Assembly: GCA_964059195.1 (NCBI GenBank)
Contig: CAXKWD010000004.1
Location: 117,693,938-117,757,937, forward strand
Origin: Ectobius pallidus
Taxonomy: Eukaryota; Arthropoda; Insecta; Blattodea; Ectobiidae
Length of the DNA: 64,000 nt
Direction of reading: 5' to 3'
Positions 31,685 to 43,176 of the stretch are shown here, piece after piece. The first letter of the stretch is position 1; the number at the start of each line of letters is the position of its first letter. A program made the translations under genes and the position numbers. The notes under the pieces were generated by a model that worked only from the letters and a program-made list of their open reading frames with translations, made no database searches and was not told the DNA's origin.

Positions 31685-33212
31685 CAGTGGCGGCTCGTGG
31701 CCGGAAAATTAGGTGAAGAGAAAAAATGCCACATGCTTATGTTAATAACGGAATTCACCTATGTCTTGTATACCAAAACAATCCTTCGGAAGCCCTTTAA
31801 GGCTACAAACTTGCCGGTGGTATCATCATAGAATGGCTGTTTTTCTTCTAGCTGCAGTAGAAGTTCTTTCTGAATTGAAATATTCGCTAAACAAGATACT
31901 TGTCAGATTAGTAGGCCTATGTGGCAACATTTTTTATTCTTCATTTAGCAGGCCTACGTCGTGATCTGACAGCTGGCACAATGGTGATTTGATTTTAAAC
32001 AATGCGGGTAAGAATGTAGTTATTATTTATAAAATCTTATACATGTTATTCATGGAATAGGCCTACTCTTAATAATTCCCACTCGGGATTAAGAGTTTCA
32101 TGAGATAAATTCGATCCTGCTTCTCCACCGCGAATCTTTCTATGTTTATCGTAATTATTATTCTCTTAATCAGATTATTCAGAATATTCCATTCATGCGA
32201 TGCGGACTTGGTATTGACTAATAATCTTTAGCAATCGACCAATTATTGTTGTTTATCTTATAAGTTATTATGCTTGCGAGGGTCGGAAAGACGCAATTTT
32301 TTTTTTCTAGATGACACACTAATGTTTCTTCCTGGTTGAACACTAGAAATATGCATATTTAAATTGAATCTTCTTTTAAATGTCTTATAAATCACACAAG
32401 TCGCAAATAAACGAAGGTGATATTGTGGCATAAAATCTATACTTAGAAATTACTAATGAATGAGGGTGTATAACCTAAATAAGTATAACTTTAAATTTAT
32501 ACATAGCTTACTTAATATTACGGAAAATTACTCACAGATGGAAGTCAGAAATATCAATAATGAAGACAAACACTTGTAACTACATTTAGCTCCCGAACTA
32601 CTAACAATAAGCGAAATTAAAATCACACAAATCAAGAAATAAAACAAACATGACAACTGCACCTGCACTTTAGCGCCAAAACTGCATCAAATTAGCTAAA
32701 AGAGAGGAAAGATTCGGGAGGTCATCGGAAACAAGGAGTCGCCTGATCGGAAACATTCGTATGATCAAATCTCAGACAGTTGCGCAGTAGAAGTGCGCAA
32801 AGGAAGAGCACAACTGTCTGGAGATTCTTGTACTGGCGAAGAAAATGCCTGAACAAGAGGGACTGCTTCATGGGTAGTCTGTTCCCGTCACCACGAGGCT
32901 GTGGTTTAAGCGAGAAAACTGCTGCTTTCCAATCCTCATTTTTAGTGCAACAGACTACCCATGCAACAGAGGGAGTGGTTTCCAGTTCACCTTCACCACG
33001 ACCGACTTGAAACACGCTGTCGCTTGCAGGATCTCAGTGTCTCCTAGCTTTGACACCAGGTGGTGGCATGGCGGGCAATTCAAAACTACAGATACATTTA
33101 TAGTAAAAACCAACATTCGTGATATTGAAAATAAACTTTAAAAATACGTATTGTAAAGGAAACATACTGGTGAAGTGCTACTTCACCTACTTCCCCTGAA
33201 TAGCCGCCACTG
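31685..33212. mobile_element. Non-autonomous hAT element, 1.5 kb
   Basis: Flanked by a perfect 8-bp duplication GTTTATTG (31677-31684, 33213-33220). Ends CAGTGGCGGCT on both sides. Near the right end lies a hairpin GGTGAAGT-GCT-ACTTCACC. Internally a 15-bp perfect inverted repeat CATGGGTAGTCTGTT (32869-32883 / 32949-32963) brackets a GC-rich segment. Long frames at 32722-33015 on both strands have no transposase motif. Confidence 0.88.
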
Positions 33213-33555
33213 GTTTATTGAAATGAGTAAAAATATCCCATACTGTAGGCGGGAGTTCTGCAAGAAGCGCACAATTATTTATTCTTTTATTAAAATAATA
33301 ATTTCTTTGCATGTTAGCTAGGGAGATCGTAGCATTTGTGGGACCATTATAAATGGTTTAAAAACACTACCAGAATGTTACAATGCGTCTGTAAAACTGT
33401 ATAACATAACATTGACATAGACGTCGAATTGATGAGGTGAATTGTTAATTTTTTATTGTCTCAGTAGTCTGTTATGGTTTTTTAACGACTGTTACTTCAC
33501 CTTAGGCTTGTAACCGTCGCTTATATATAGGGGCTTTGTCTCGTAATAGTTTATT

Positions 33556-33777
33556 TACATGCTTGTAAATGTCTTGTTGGGCGATGACATAAACACTATC
33601 GAGAGAAATGCAGAAAGTCTTTTCGATGCCAGCAGGAATGTTGGATTGGAAATTAATACAGAAAAAACTAAGTATATGAACATGGAACGTCAAAATAATG
33701 CTCTACAAAATATTAGAATAGCCGGTAAATAGTTCGAACAAGTGGAAAAATTCAAATGTCTGGGAGCAGTAATTCTA
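33556..33777 (+). pseudogene. LINE reverse transcriptase fragment, upstream half
   Basis: The plus frame encodes LLGDDINTIERNAESLFDAS, then VGLEINTEKTKYM and, after an in-frame stop, FEQVEKFKCLGA. This is the stretch just downstream of the YADD box in LINE reverse transcriptases. The catalytic box itself is missing. The C-terminal continuation appears at 36090, 2.3 kb away, so an insertion appears to split the element. Confidence 0.7.
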
Positions 33778-33801
33778 TGTTTTATAGGCCTTAATAGGTA
33801 A

Positions 33802-34228
33802 TTAATTGCGTATAGCATGTTCCCAGCAATGCGGAAGTCTTTGGATCTCGTTGGCATTGCCTAATCTGTTGATGGTGCGAAGAGACTGGTCGGTTGCCTG
33901 TAAAACATCTTCAACCATACGAAAGCGAATCCCGCAAAGTGGCTCCATCTTCAGGATTATTTCAAAGTCGCAAAGACCTAAATCTGGAAAGTACGGAGGG
34001 TGATAGAGCACCTCCCAGCCCCAGCGGTTGAACAGTTCAGACATAACTTCTTCTCTGTGTACAATAACTTTGTCATGCAGAGTGATGGTTGGATTATCCA
34101 TGAAGTGTCGCCGTTTTCTTCTTAGAGAAGCTCGCAGATTGTTTTGCAAAAAACCTAGCAATAGTACTCCTCAATAACGGTCTGCCTTGGGGGGAAAGGT
34201 ATGTTTTAAGATCACACCATCCCAATCA
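33802..34228 (-). pseudogene. mariner transposase C-terminal fragment (copy A)
   Basis: A minus-strand frame of 119 codons (33802-34161), with further homology upstream interrupted by stops. It shows RRKRRHFMDNP, LHD (second catalytic D, residue 30), WGWEVLYHPPY and FPDLGLCDF (third D, residue 65), i.e. DD34D spacing of mariner. The C-terminal phrase VLQATDQSLRTINR is typical of one mariner lineage. The first catalytic Asp, DNA-binding domain and terminal repeats are absent. It lies back to back with an inverted partial copy at 34231. Confidence 0.8.
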
Positions 34229-34230
34229 TG

Positions 34231-34302
34231 TTTTACAGGCAACCAACCGCCCTCTTCGCACCATCAACAGATTAAGCAGTGCCAACGGGAACCAAAGACT
34301 TA
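34231..34302 (+). pseudogene. mariner fragment (copy B, inverted)
   Basis: Plus-strand sequence reading VLQATNRPLRTINRL matches the minus-strand copy A (VLQATDQSLRTINRL), so the two form an inverted duplication. Copy B is interrupted after AGACT by the TTA-flanked element and resumes at 35767 (CGCATCGCTGGGAACATG). Confidence 0.75.
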
Positions 34303-35766
34303 AGGCGCGATTCCACTGAAGCAACACTGAACGACATGTGGCATGCTACTTGTATCCTAGTGTTGCCTGATTGTAGGCGTGCGACAATGTGCCACAAAAA
34401 TCAATAATGCCGCACGCGGCATTTGTCTTCCCGTGTCGCATGCGCTTTGTCGCCTATGCGTGTAGCATGCGACTAAAACGATTCAACTGAAGCAACTTCA
34501 GTCTGGTGCAACATGTCTTTACAAACAATCGCTGCAGCTGCTTATTTGGTAATAGCTTTTAATCGTAAAAAAAGTCATTATTTTCTCAATATAAAATACT
34601 ACCCATAGTTAATCTATACATTTATTCAGTTTTAGTGTATTAAAAAAAGTTACCGGAGCTACAATGTAGAATAGTATTCACTTTCATAATACCAGATCCA
34701 TTACCCATATCTATAAACAACACCATAGGCTATTGAAATGTCTGAATAGCTGTCAAATTATTGGGCAGACACTATTTAATAAATTACCAATAATTTATCA
34801 CAATTTACCTGTAAATTTCTTTAAGATAAGAGCACATGATTGGTTAGCTAGGAATCCATCAACGGGGACTTTTAGTATAATTGATTTTAGTTACTCCACT
34901 CTTGAGAATCGTATGAGAGAATTGGCATATTTAAACCCCCTTTTGTAACATAGATGGATTTTTTAATAGTAATATAACGTAACAATGTAATCCTAATATT
35001 GTCTTATTTCTATTTAACATCAATCAGACTGGTCTATAATCCTATATATTTTTTTATCTTCTATATTATTGTGTCTTGAGAATGCACTAACTTGGTCTAT
35101 TGACAGGTTATGCAATAATTGTAAAAATGTAAGATTCTTATGGCGTAATACTTAGCTTGCTGTCACTTTGCATAATTTAAGTTTACTGTTACCTGACTTT
35201 GTCTATCGGTGGGGGGGGGGGCTCCTGTTTCCCCTGCAATACATCATTCTACCAGTGCTCTTTCATCATGATATAGCCATTGGTTGCAATGAAGGAATTA
35301 TTATTTTTCAAGCCTAATTTCGAATGTATATATGAAACAACTACTTTCATTGCTGCTTCCGATTTCAATTAAACTACTGGCAATTATTGGGATTTGTTTA
35401 TTAAGTTTTAAAACTTCGAGACCCGATATAGTTATTTTCTTCCTCTTCCTTTATGATGACGTGGCTGTGATTTAAATGCCCTGTTGTATGAAGACCCTTG
35501 TTTATTTTCATAGCTTTTTTATGCAGGTGCATGCAGCCCATGTCGCATGCTACATGTCGCCCCGATCCGCTGGCTGTTGGATAGCGGCGACACTGTTCGA
35601 CACGAGGAATTTTGTCGAAGGGTGACGCATGCGTCCTGGCAACAACAATCAACTTGTAGCATGCGGCAAGGAGACTTGTCGTTTGTCGCTTCGTGTTGCT
35701 GCAATTGAAAGACTGTGTGTAGCATGCTACATGTTGCCCAAATGTTGCCTCAGTGGAATTGCAGCT
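34303..35766. mobile_element. PIF/Harbinger-like TIR element inserted in mariner copy B
   Basis: 1,464 bp. Ends AGGCGCGATTCCACTGAAGCAAC and (complement) AGCTGCAATTCCACTGAGGCAAC are inverted repeats that continue imperfectly through ACATGTGGCATGCTAC/ACATGTAGCATGCTAC. TTA trinucleotides flank both sides (34300-34302, 35767-35769), the PIF/Harbinger target type. Removing it rejoins mariner copy B, which confirms the boundaries. Subterminal regions are rich in GCATGC and GTCGC. No DDE transposase seen. Confidence 0.8.
34690..34948 (+). pseudogene. Possible LINE C-terminal remnant inside the TIR element
   Basis: The plus frame reads HRLLKCLNSCQIIGQTLFNK, then LPIIYHNLPVNFFKI, the type of KxFNKLP...LPxxxFK phrase found at the C-terminus of LINE ORF2 proteins, and stops at 34948. 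No reverse transcriptase core precedes it. Moderate to weak. Confidence 0.4.
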
Positions 35767-35890
35767 TTACGCATCGCTGGGAACATGTTGTAGAGCTGAT
35801 GCCAAATAATTCTGCCGCGATATGCGAGGGACCACTAGGAGGCGGAGCTGTGCAACGAAATGTAATGGAGTTTGTCGATGATTTCAGTGT
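35767..35890 (+). pseudogene. mariner copy B, distal part
   Basis: The first ~30 bp (CGCATCGCTGGGAACATG) continue the mariner homology interrupted at 34302; matching copy A reads GCATTGCTGGGAACATG in complement. Beyond about 35800 the homology is lost. Confidence 0.6.
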
Positions 35891-36089
35891 ACTTGATTCA
35901 TCCTAAGGGCGAGCTGACAACAACAACAATTTTATTATTCTTTAAAGAAACTTCCATTGCGTACTTTTTGGTCTTCACGTAAATTGGTTTGTCCATCGCG
36001 GCAAAATTATATGGCGACAGCACTACGCAATGTTGGTGATTAGAAAAAATACCTATAAAAGTTAGAACCATGTACGTATGCTATAGGCT

Positions 36090-36690
36090 ATGTGGAAAAA
36101 TAAAATAGTTGCCACCACTAAAAAATCAACCCTTGTATTAAGGCAAAAGTTAAGTAGGCTCAAATCAGGAAATGCTTGTTTTTATGCAGCTCAGAAACTC
36201 TTATCTTCTCGTCTTCTGTCCAGAAATCTAAACATAAAGATTTATAAGACTATTATCCTGCCAGTTGTATTATATGGATGTGAGACATGGCCGCTTACTG
36301 GTCGGGAAGAACATAATCTGAGTGTGTTCGAAAACGGGTGTTTAAGGAAATACTTGGGCCTAGGAGAGATGAAAATGGGGAATTGAGAAAGCTGCATAAC
36401 GACGAGCTTCATGACCTGTACTCTTCACCAGATATAGTAAGGGTACTTAAATCATGGAGGATGAAATGGGCTGGGCATGTTGCGCGCATGGGGAGGAAAG
36501 ACATATCTCAAAAGTATTGAATGGGAGACCCGAAGGGAAAAGACCACCTGGAAGACCTAGACGTAGGTGGGAGGACAATATTAGGATAGATTTAAGGGAA
36601 GTAGGATTTGCGAGGGATGATTGGAGTTGACACAGAATAGGGTTAAATGGCGGGCTCAGGTATGCGCGGCAATGAACCTTCGGGTTCCAT
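36090..36690 (+). pseudogene. LINE reverse transcriptase, C-terminal part
   Basis: Encodes SGNACFYAAQKLLSSRLLS, IYKTIILPVVLYGCETW, then after a frameshift near 36345 RRDENGELRKLHNDELHDLY, KWAGHVARMG, and after another disruption RPEGKRPPGRPRRRWEDNIR. This is the conserved C-terminal tail of an insect non-LTR retrotransposon ORF2. Two frame breaks and stops show it is dead. It is the natural continuation of 33556-33777. Confidence 0.85.
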
Positions 36691-36699
36691 AAAATAGAT

Positions 36700-38280
36700 A
36701 ATTTTCTTTTAGTTTGCTGAGGAATTGTCTATTGCTATTGAGTAAGTAAGTAGGCAATTAACTATACATACTGCATATAAACATTCATTGTTTAGCTTTC
36801 TCTGGTGCAAGAAATAGCGCATAGGAAACGTTTTATTCGACCCGCATTAAGTGATGTGGACAGTGTGAAAGCAGACTTCAGATGCAGGCAGCTGGAGTCT
36901 GTAAGGAATTCGTAAATAGAATGGGAGTCTCAAAAGCCACAAACAGCTGCTGTGTGCAATGCAGTACTAAAAACCAAGCTAATTTCTATTTTATGCCTGC
37001 AAAATCCTTAGGGGAAATCTAACGCACCACAGAATGAACCAAACTTGTGAATATGTGTAACAATCTTTTATTTTCTTGTAACACTGAGCAGTATTAGTAA
37101 CAGCTACTCAGCCATTTCATAATTACGGGTGGGACATTCTAGCAAATTATAAAAACTATTTTTGTTTATCACATATCATAAATAATAAACTAGAATTGGT
37201 TCTTCACATTCTGTAAAATTTACAATGCCTTCTCCTCCACACTGCATGCAAAGCATTATTTAAAATTTATTTTAAATATTTTAAATTTGTTTTTTCAAAA
37301 TCTGTTACGGGTGGGACATAATTTGGACACTGATTTTAATGATGCAAAACAAAAGCTCATTTTCTGTTCTGCTATTACTGTTAGGGTCTTAATGTTGTTA
37401 TTAATGAAGGTATGAGGGATTCAGTACAAATTATAAACTGTTTCCAGGTTGTCAGAAAATTTATTTAACTCATCAATAATAATTTAACAAAGCTATCACT
37501 GTTACGGGTGGGACAAAAATTCCCTTGTTTGTTATTTTACATAGTAATTAACCACACATATTTTTTGAAGTTAATCTTATACCAAATTGTACCTTAAGAT
37601 TTATATTTTCTCAAATGAAAATGGACATAGCTGATTACTCTTGACTACTTGGTATTAAAGAGTGTTAAATTCATGCTAAAAATGGCAAAAAAAAAAAGTA
37701 ACTCAACGCAATAAATAAGTAAATCGACAGATTTTACACATGAAACCACTTCAAATACACCCAAGTCCTTAAAATTCAGATAATTTGAGGTTTTAAACTT
37801 ACTTTTGACCACCCAATTACAATATTTTTATAACTTCTCTCTTTGAGGGAAAAATTCCCATATTTTATGAAATGGCTGTACTGTTGTTTATAACTGTTGA
37901 ACAACTTTACTATTTGAACATTTTGTTTCCGCCTCTGATAAATACGAGTATAATCGCACACAGCTTAACCCTCCTCTATATTAAAAAAATGACGATACGT
38001 AATTAATTACCTAACCGACTGGGGTACCTAGCCTAATTGATTGTCAATAGGTTGTACCTATTTCGGAATATTCCCGTATTCCTTACAAATCAGGTTCATC
38101 AGATTTCGTAAATAGGTACAGTATATGGTAAAGTTACTACTAGTTGACATCAGTGAAATACAGTTACTTTCTCCAGACATCGGTTATTGGACCGTTTGCA
38201 TTGAGTTTAGGAAACTGACAATTTTTACTGAACTAAACCTCTACACTCTTAAAGCAGTCACATATAGGGCCTCTGTAATG
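36700..38280. other. AT-rich spacer with a thrice-repeated 14-mer
   Basis: Exact TTACGGGTGGGACA occurs at 37123-37136, 37305-37318 and 37502-37515 in an otherwise AT-rich, non-repeating background. No supported gene. Confidence 0.5.
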
Positions 38281-38288
38281 ATCTAGGC

Positions 38289-40382
38289 CAGTGGCGTATT
38301 CTCCATGAATGCAATGAATGCACTGCATGCGTTGTAGAATAAAGAAATTACTAACAGTCATCAACAATATAAAAATAGCACCATTTAAATGGCAGAGGAA
38401 TCAACAATAACGCATGAAAACCATTAATTCTGTTCCAAAGAAGTGTTTTCTAGGCCGAATAACAGATGGCGACGGCGCGCGTGTTTCTGCGCAAGCTTGT
38501 TCGTGATGGCTTATTAGTTCTCCTAAATGCCTAGGCGAGGTGCTGAGGTATTCTCACCACTAGTCTGCTACCATGACGTCATAACTCCGATCCGTGAAAT
38601 ACAGACACTTTGCATGCAATACGTGTCACTGCATCGAAGGTGCGAAGATTCTTTGTTGAGTGTACTTCAGTGAATTTTGCCGCTGAATATTTAAAGCATG
38701 GGTGATCTGAAAGTGATATTATATTAAGTGTATTTAATAAACCTTTTCACTCACGTTTATCCAGTGACAAGTTAGGGTTAGTTAAGAGAGGGAGACCTAC
38801 TCCCGATTTGAAAAACTTACCGGGAACGAAGTGAAGAACTTCGTGCGTACCTATAACTCGGAACTTTATACAAAGGTAGTTTGGTTATCCGGCTCTGTAA
38901 CTTTGCGTAAGCCGTTCTGCTGGCCGTGTTTGTTGCTCGGGAAGGATAAATCTCCTTGTATCAGTAAAGATCGGAGTTATTCGGATTTTAACAATTTGCA
39001 CACTGCAATTTCAAGCCACGAAAAATCAGAGTCTCACATCCATGCATGGATAGTCTTCGGATTGTTTGGCAAAAGCAGGATTTCTTTAGAATTTATTTCT
39101 TTAAGGTCGCTGTTTAACTGCCAGGGTCACCAGTGACGACAATAATTAATACGTTTATGTTGAACAAGTGCTACAAGAAGTGAAGTATGAAGAAAAACAC
39201 ATATGAATCTTGAAATTTAGTAAGAAGAACAACATATTAAACATAAACACGACTGGAAGTAATTTAGCAACTATTGACAAACTATGAACTGATTTGACAT
39301 TATATGAATGATAAAAGCAGAATTGATTTACTCTTAAATGAACAAACCAAGGCAAGTGTTTTAAAACACAATGAGACTCTGAAACAGAACCGAAAAGTGT
39401 TAAAGAGACTGACAGCAGCCACACGCTTCTTAAGGCAACAAGAATTAGCATTTCAAGGGCATAATGAAAGTTCCGATTCCAACAATCGAGGGAATTATGT
39501 AGAGTTAATTCATTTGTTGGCGGAGTTCGATGACAAACTGCAAGCACACTTGTCTACTGCCACTGTATTTACTGGATTATCTCCTCTGATACAAAATGAT
39601 TTAATACAGAGCGTTCATGGTGTTATCTTAACAGAGATAAAAAGTCAGATTAAAACAGCAACATTTGTTGCTATTTTACTGTTCACAGCTGCCAACTGTA
39701 TTTAGATATGTATACAAGGGACAAATCTTTGAAAGATTTGTAGGATTTAGCGACGTTAGTGCCGGTAGATCAGCTGACTCCCTTGCTAAACTTGCAAAGG
39801 AAAAGTGGTAGCACAGACCTATGATGGAGGAGCCGTCATAGCGGGACATTTAAATGGAGTACAGGCAAAGGTGAGGGAAGTAATTCCTCAGGCCATATTT
39901 GTACATTGTTACGCCCACAAACTGAATCAGTTGTTATCACAGGCAGTGCAGTGTATAAAATATTGTACAGTGGTTTTTGCTAACCCAACTTGTTTTGTAA
40001 CATTTTTTGGACATTCCTAGAAAAGAACGAACCTATTAGACAGGATAGTAAAGAAGAGATTTTCAAAACTTGCACCAACACGATGGAGTTTCTCAAGTCG
40101 CTTAGTACAGAAAGTTGCAGATCATAGAACCGAACTTGAAGAACTTTATGACCACATTTTGGAAAATCCAGACGATTGGGATACATCCGCCATAAATAAA
40201 GCACGTGGATTTCTAATGATGTTAAAGAGATTTCAAATTCAACTTTCTCTTGTGCCTATTTCAAGAAGTATTCTCTAAGACAGATATTACATACTGTCAG
40301 ACAGATATTACATATATATATATATATATATATTTATATTTCATGTTGCATGCCTTTCCAAAATTTTCAGGATACGCCACTG
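38289..40382 (+). mobile_element. hAT transposon with decayed transposase
   Basis: 2,094 bp with a perfect 8-bp duplication ATCTAGGC (38281-38288, 40383-40390). Ends CAGTGGCGTAT(T/C)CT on both sides. It contains a broken transposase relic (38831-40279) and an internal (TA)n at about 40310-40332 near the right end. Perfect duplications with a heavily broken gene suggest the copy moved as a non-autonomous element. Confidence 0.9.
38831..40279 (+). pseudogene. hAT transposase relic, ZMYM1/DUF4371-like
   Basis: Three frame segments. The first (38831-39136) carries a TTF-type zinc finger: LRKPFCWPCLLLGK, YSDFNNL, HEKSESHIHAW. The second (39304-39705) matches the start of the DUF4371/RNase H-like region: RIDLLLNEQ, LAFQGHNESS, GNYVELIHLLAEFD, FTGLSPLIQNDLI. 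The third (39805-40279, two frames) has AQTYDGGAVIAGHLNGVQAK and VHCYAHKLNQLLSQ, then RWSFSSRLVQKV. A stretch between the second and third, where a catalytic DETTD-like box belongs, is deleted, and the C-terminal hAT dimerisation domain is absent. Related host proteins (ZMYM1, THAP12-like) descend from such transposases, but here the terminal repeats and breaks make a pseudogene clear. Confidence 0.85.
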
Positions 40383-40843
40383 ATCTAGGCCTACATTCAC
40401 TTAGAAATTAATGGAAAAATAAGTTGAAATTCATGGAGAAATAAGTGGGGGCTATTTTGTGGATCGTAGATTTAAGACTCAACACAATTAAAACAAATGA
40501 TACATTTTTGCTGTTTAATGTTTAATTTGATCTTTTGTATGGCGAATCATGAAAAAATTTGTTCAGTTTACACTGATTTGGCAGTAGTGAGTGTGGTGGT
40601 TCGGCTGTCAGTCCAACAGGCATTTTTCATTAGCATTTTTCCTGCTTCTCTCCTTCAGCTTTTTTCATTTCTTTCTCAGCTTTTTTCATTTCTTTCTTTA
40701 TGTCGTGCAGTTCTTTCATGGGCTGATAGAGGTCCATGTTGCACAATAACTGTAAAATATTAAAACAGACTTGTTAACGAGATGGAAAAGCTATAATAAT
40801 TAATAATTTTATCACTATGATTCGTAGGTCTATAGCTAATGAA

Positions 40844-41151
40844 TAGGGCAAGGCATTAATTAACCATAAAATAGTGAAAAATGCAAAATAAAAAGTGCAT
40901 TTATGACCAAAAAAAGTTTAAAAATAACACAAGATTAAGAAAGTGACCAATAGGCTAAATTTACCATTATTACTTATATTTAGTTTTTTATGTAATGAAT
41001 TCCTAAAAGCAATTTAATGGATATGAATTTACAATATAAAACAAACTTTTTTAATTACTAAAGAAGTAAATAAATTTAAACTACTTGGGCACCCTTAGCA
41101 TCTTTAACCTGCATACAAAATAGATGCAAAATCATTAAATGCCTAGCCCTA
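40844..41151. mobile_element. hAT-like MITE, short copy
   Basis: 308 bp, reverse-oriented relative of 18441-19152. Ends TAGGGCAAGGCATT and (complement) TAGGGCTAGGCATTTAAT. Flanks CTAATGAA (40836-40843) and CTAATGAT (41152-41159) match at 7 of 8. Internal deletion explains the length difference. Confidence 0.78.
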
Positions 41152-41553
41152 CTAATGATGATGATGGTTTTTAATCACTGGGTTTACTGTAGGTTTAACA
41201 TATAGAACTAATTAAAATATTTCATTTTCACCAGATAAAGGTTATAATATTAAATATTTAATAAAGTTCCGCATTAACCCTTAACACACACCTTATCTTG
41301 ATCCAGTCAAAAACAGCATTTAAAAGATAGACACAAATAAAATATTGATGTCACATATAAAGATGTAGATGAAAGCTGGATTCTTCTGTGTGGAACCAAG
41401 AGGCTTCCTTATTTAAATAGAAAATACATTTCGGCGTATTTGATGCGCCATCTTCAGTTCTGATGAGTTGTATTGAACACCACATTAAATATTTAATATA
41501 GAACTAAGTACAGCTAGCAGTATAGTAATAAGCTGTTTTATAAGTTATTGAAT

Positions 41554-41802
41554 TGTCCTCCTCCGTGGCGGGCCTCCCAAGCGGCCCGGGTGTGATTCCT
41601 GGCCTGGTCGGGGATTTTTCAGCGGTGAATGGGTTTAGGACTGGGTGTTGTGTCCTTCCATTCCAATCCCGCGAGAGGCAGTGATAAATCTCCGCGGTAT
41701 CACCCTTACTGATTCACCTCGGACTAATCATGGTTATCATCCCATGGCTTCGTCCGGGGTCTGGATCTGCCTTGGGGCAGAACACTCGTCATCATCATCA
41801 TC
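41554..41802 (+). mobile_element. tRNA-related SINE with (ATC)n tail
   Basis: 249 bp flanked by a perfect 12-bp duplication AAGTTATTGAAT (41542-41553, 41803-41814). The GC-rich head has a B-box-like GGTGTGATTCC; the tail is CATCATCATCATC. The 3' part (GGCTTCGTCCGGGGTCTGGA, GGGGCAGAACAC) recurs in reverse at 61110-61195. Confidence 0.85.
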
Positions 41803-41814
41803 AAGTTATTGAAT

Positions 41815-42968
41815 GTACACATACTTTGTAATGTTAAAAATTCATTACATATTATATTATATAATTCTTAACCATAATTTGATGCCGCGCACAGGTTTTC
41901 CTTCCACTGAATAATAAAAATACCTTGCACCAAACATAATATGTCACAACTATAAAGAACAAAATAACATTTCATAATAAAAAAAGACCTTTGCACAAAA
42001 AATCAGATTTCACAATTAACTTATAGGAGTGGGAGTGGAAAACTCGTGCGCGGCATAAAATACCTTTTTCCCCATAATTTTAATTAAAATAATTGTGAAT
42101 AAACAAACAACATTTGAACACCGCTTTCAGCAAACCCATTAGACTGAAGAAAATTAATTTTAGCGATATAAAGTGGATATAAAATTATTGGTTAATTTGT
42201 TTGACCTAGCGATTAGCAGTACCAGCCATATGTTTTAAGTCTTTATTGTTTATATTTTGATCTCTTAAATCACTCAAAATTCTCGAGTACGTTTTGTTTT
42301 AGTCAAAGCTTTTAACATGATACTGAATAAATCGTCCCGGCCAAGAAGGTGAACAAGGTGACAGCCTATTAAATTTTCCGTGTTATATAACACTCATGTA
42401 TAACTGATTAGCAATTAGCAGTGTCAGTGCACTTATTTGCAAAGTTAAGAAAAATCTTACTTAGAAATGAAATTGCGTTATGTATTCAGACATCTTTCTC
42501 TTCCTTTTCTGTCTACCTTCCTACCTGAGCGACTTTTCGTTGTTAATCTTGCCATTATTTCCCTCCTCCTCAAATCACTTTCATCGGCTTTTCCTTAACA
42601 TCCAACTCTCGCAGGAATTAACGAGCAGAATGACTGATGGTTGATCGTTTCATATATTTGTATTCGCTAAGCGAAAGAAGTTCCATAAACAAGAAAAAAT
42701 AAACTCGTAATAAAACGGACTGTCCTTTTGTTGTGATTGCTACTAAAACTACGAACTCGAAGTATAAGAATCAGTATTAGATTATGAAACTGCCAATATC
42801 CGAAAGCTTGCATAAAACTGTTTTTGTTGTTGTTGTAGGATGACATTACTAACACGGGAATAATACAGTACTTACTTACTACACAATGGCATTAGACAAT
42901 TCCTAACAAAGCTAAAGGAATATAATCTATTTTATGAAACTCTGAAGTTCATTACTACGCTTACTTAA
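41815..42968. other. Spacer
   Basis: AT-rich, short shadow frames only. Confidence 0.4.
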
Positions 42969-43176
42969 GCCCGCCTTTCACCCCTATTCTTTGCTAACTC
43001 CAAACATCCCACGCAATTCTACTTCCCTGAAGATTATTCTAATATTGTCCTTCCACCTACGTCTAGGTAATCCAAGTGATCTTTTCCCTTCGGGTCTCGC
43101 AGTCAATATTTTTGAGACGTCTTTCTTACCCCATGCGCGCAAAATGTCCAGCCCATTTCATCCTCCGCGATTTAGC
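42969..43176 (-). pseudogene. LINE C-terminal fragment (minus)
   Basis: On the minus strand the sequence matches the tail seen at 36460-36640: WAGHF/ARMG, RPEGKRSLGLPRRRWKDNIR. Frame interruptions are present. Same family as 36090-36690, inserted in the opposite orientation; 5'-truncated. Confidence 0.78.

Noticed and set aside
36925..37020. Possible THAP-type zinc finger start (SCCVQCSTKNQANFYFMPA)
   Set aside because: Only a C-C-x-x-C cluster and a Phe resemble the domain; a stop follows shortly and later zinc ligands are absent.
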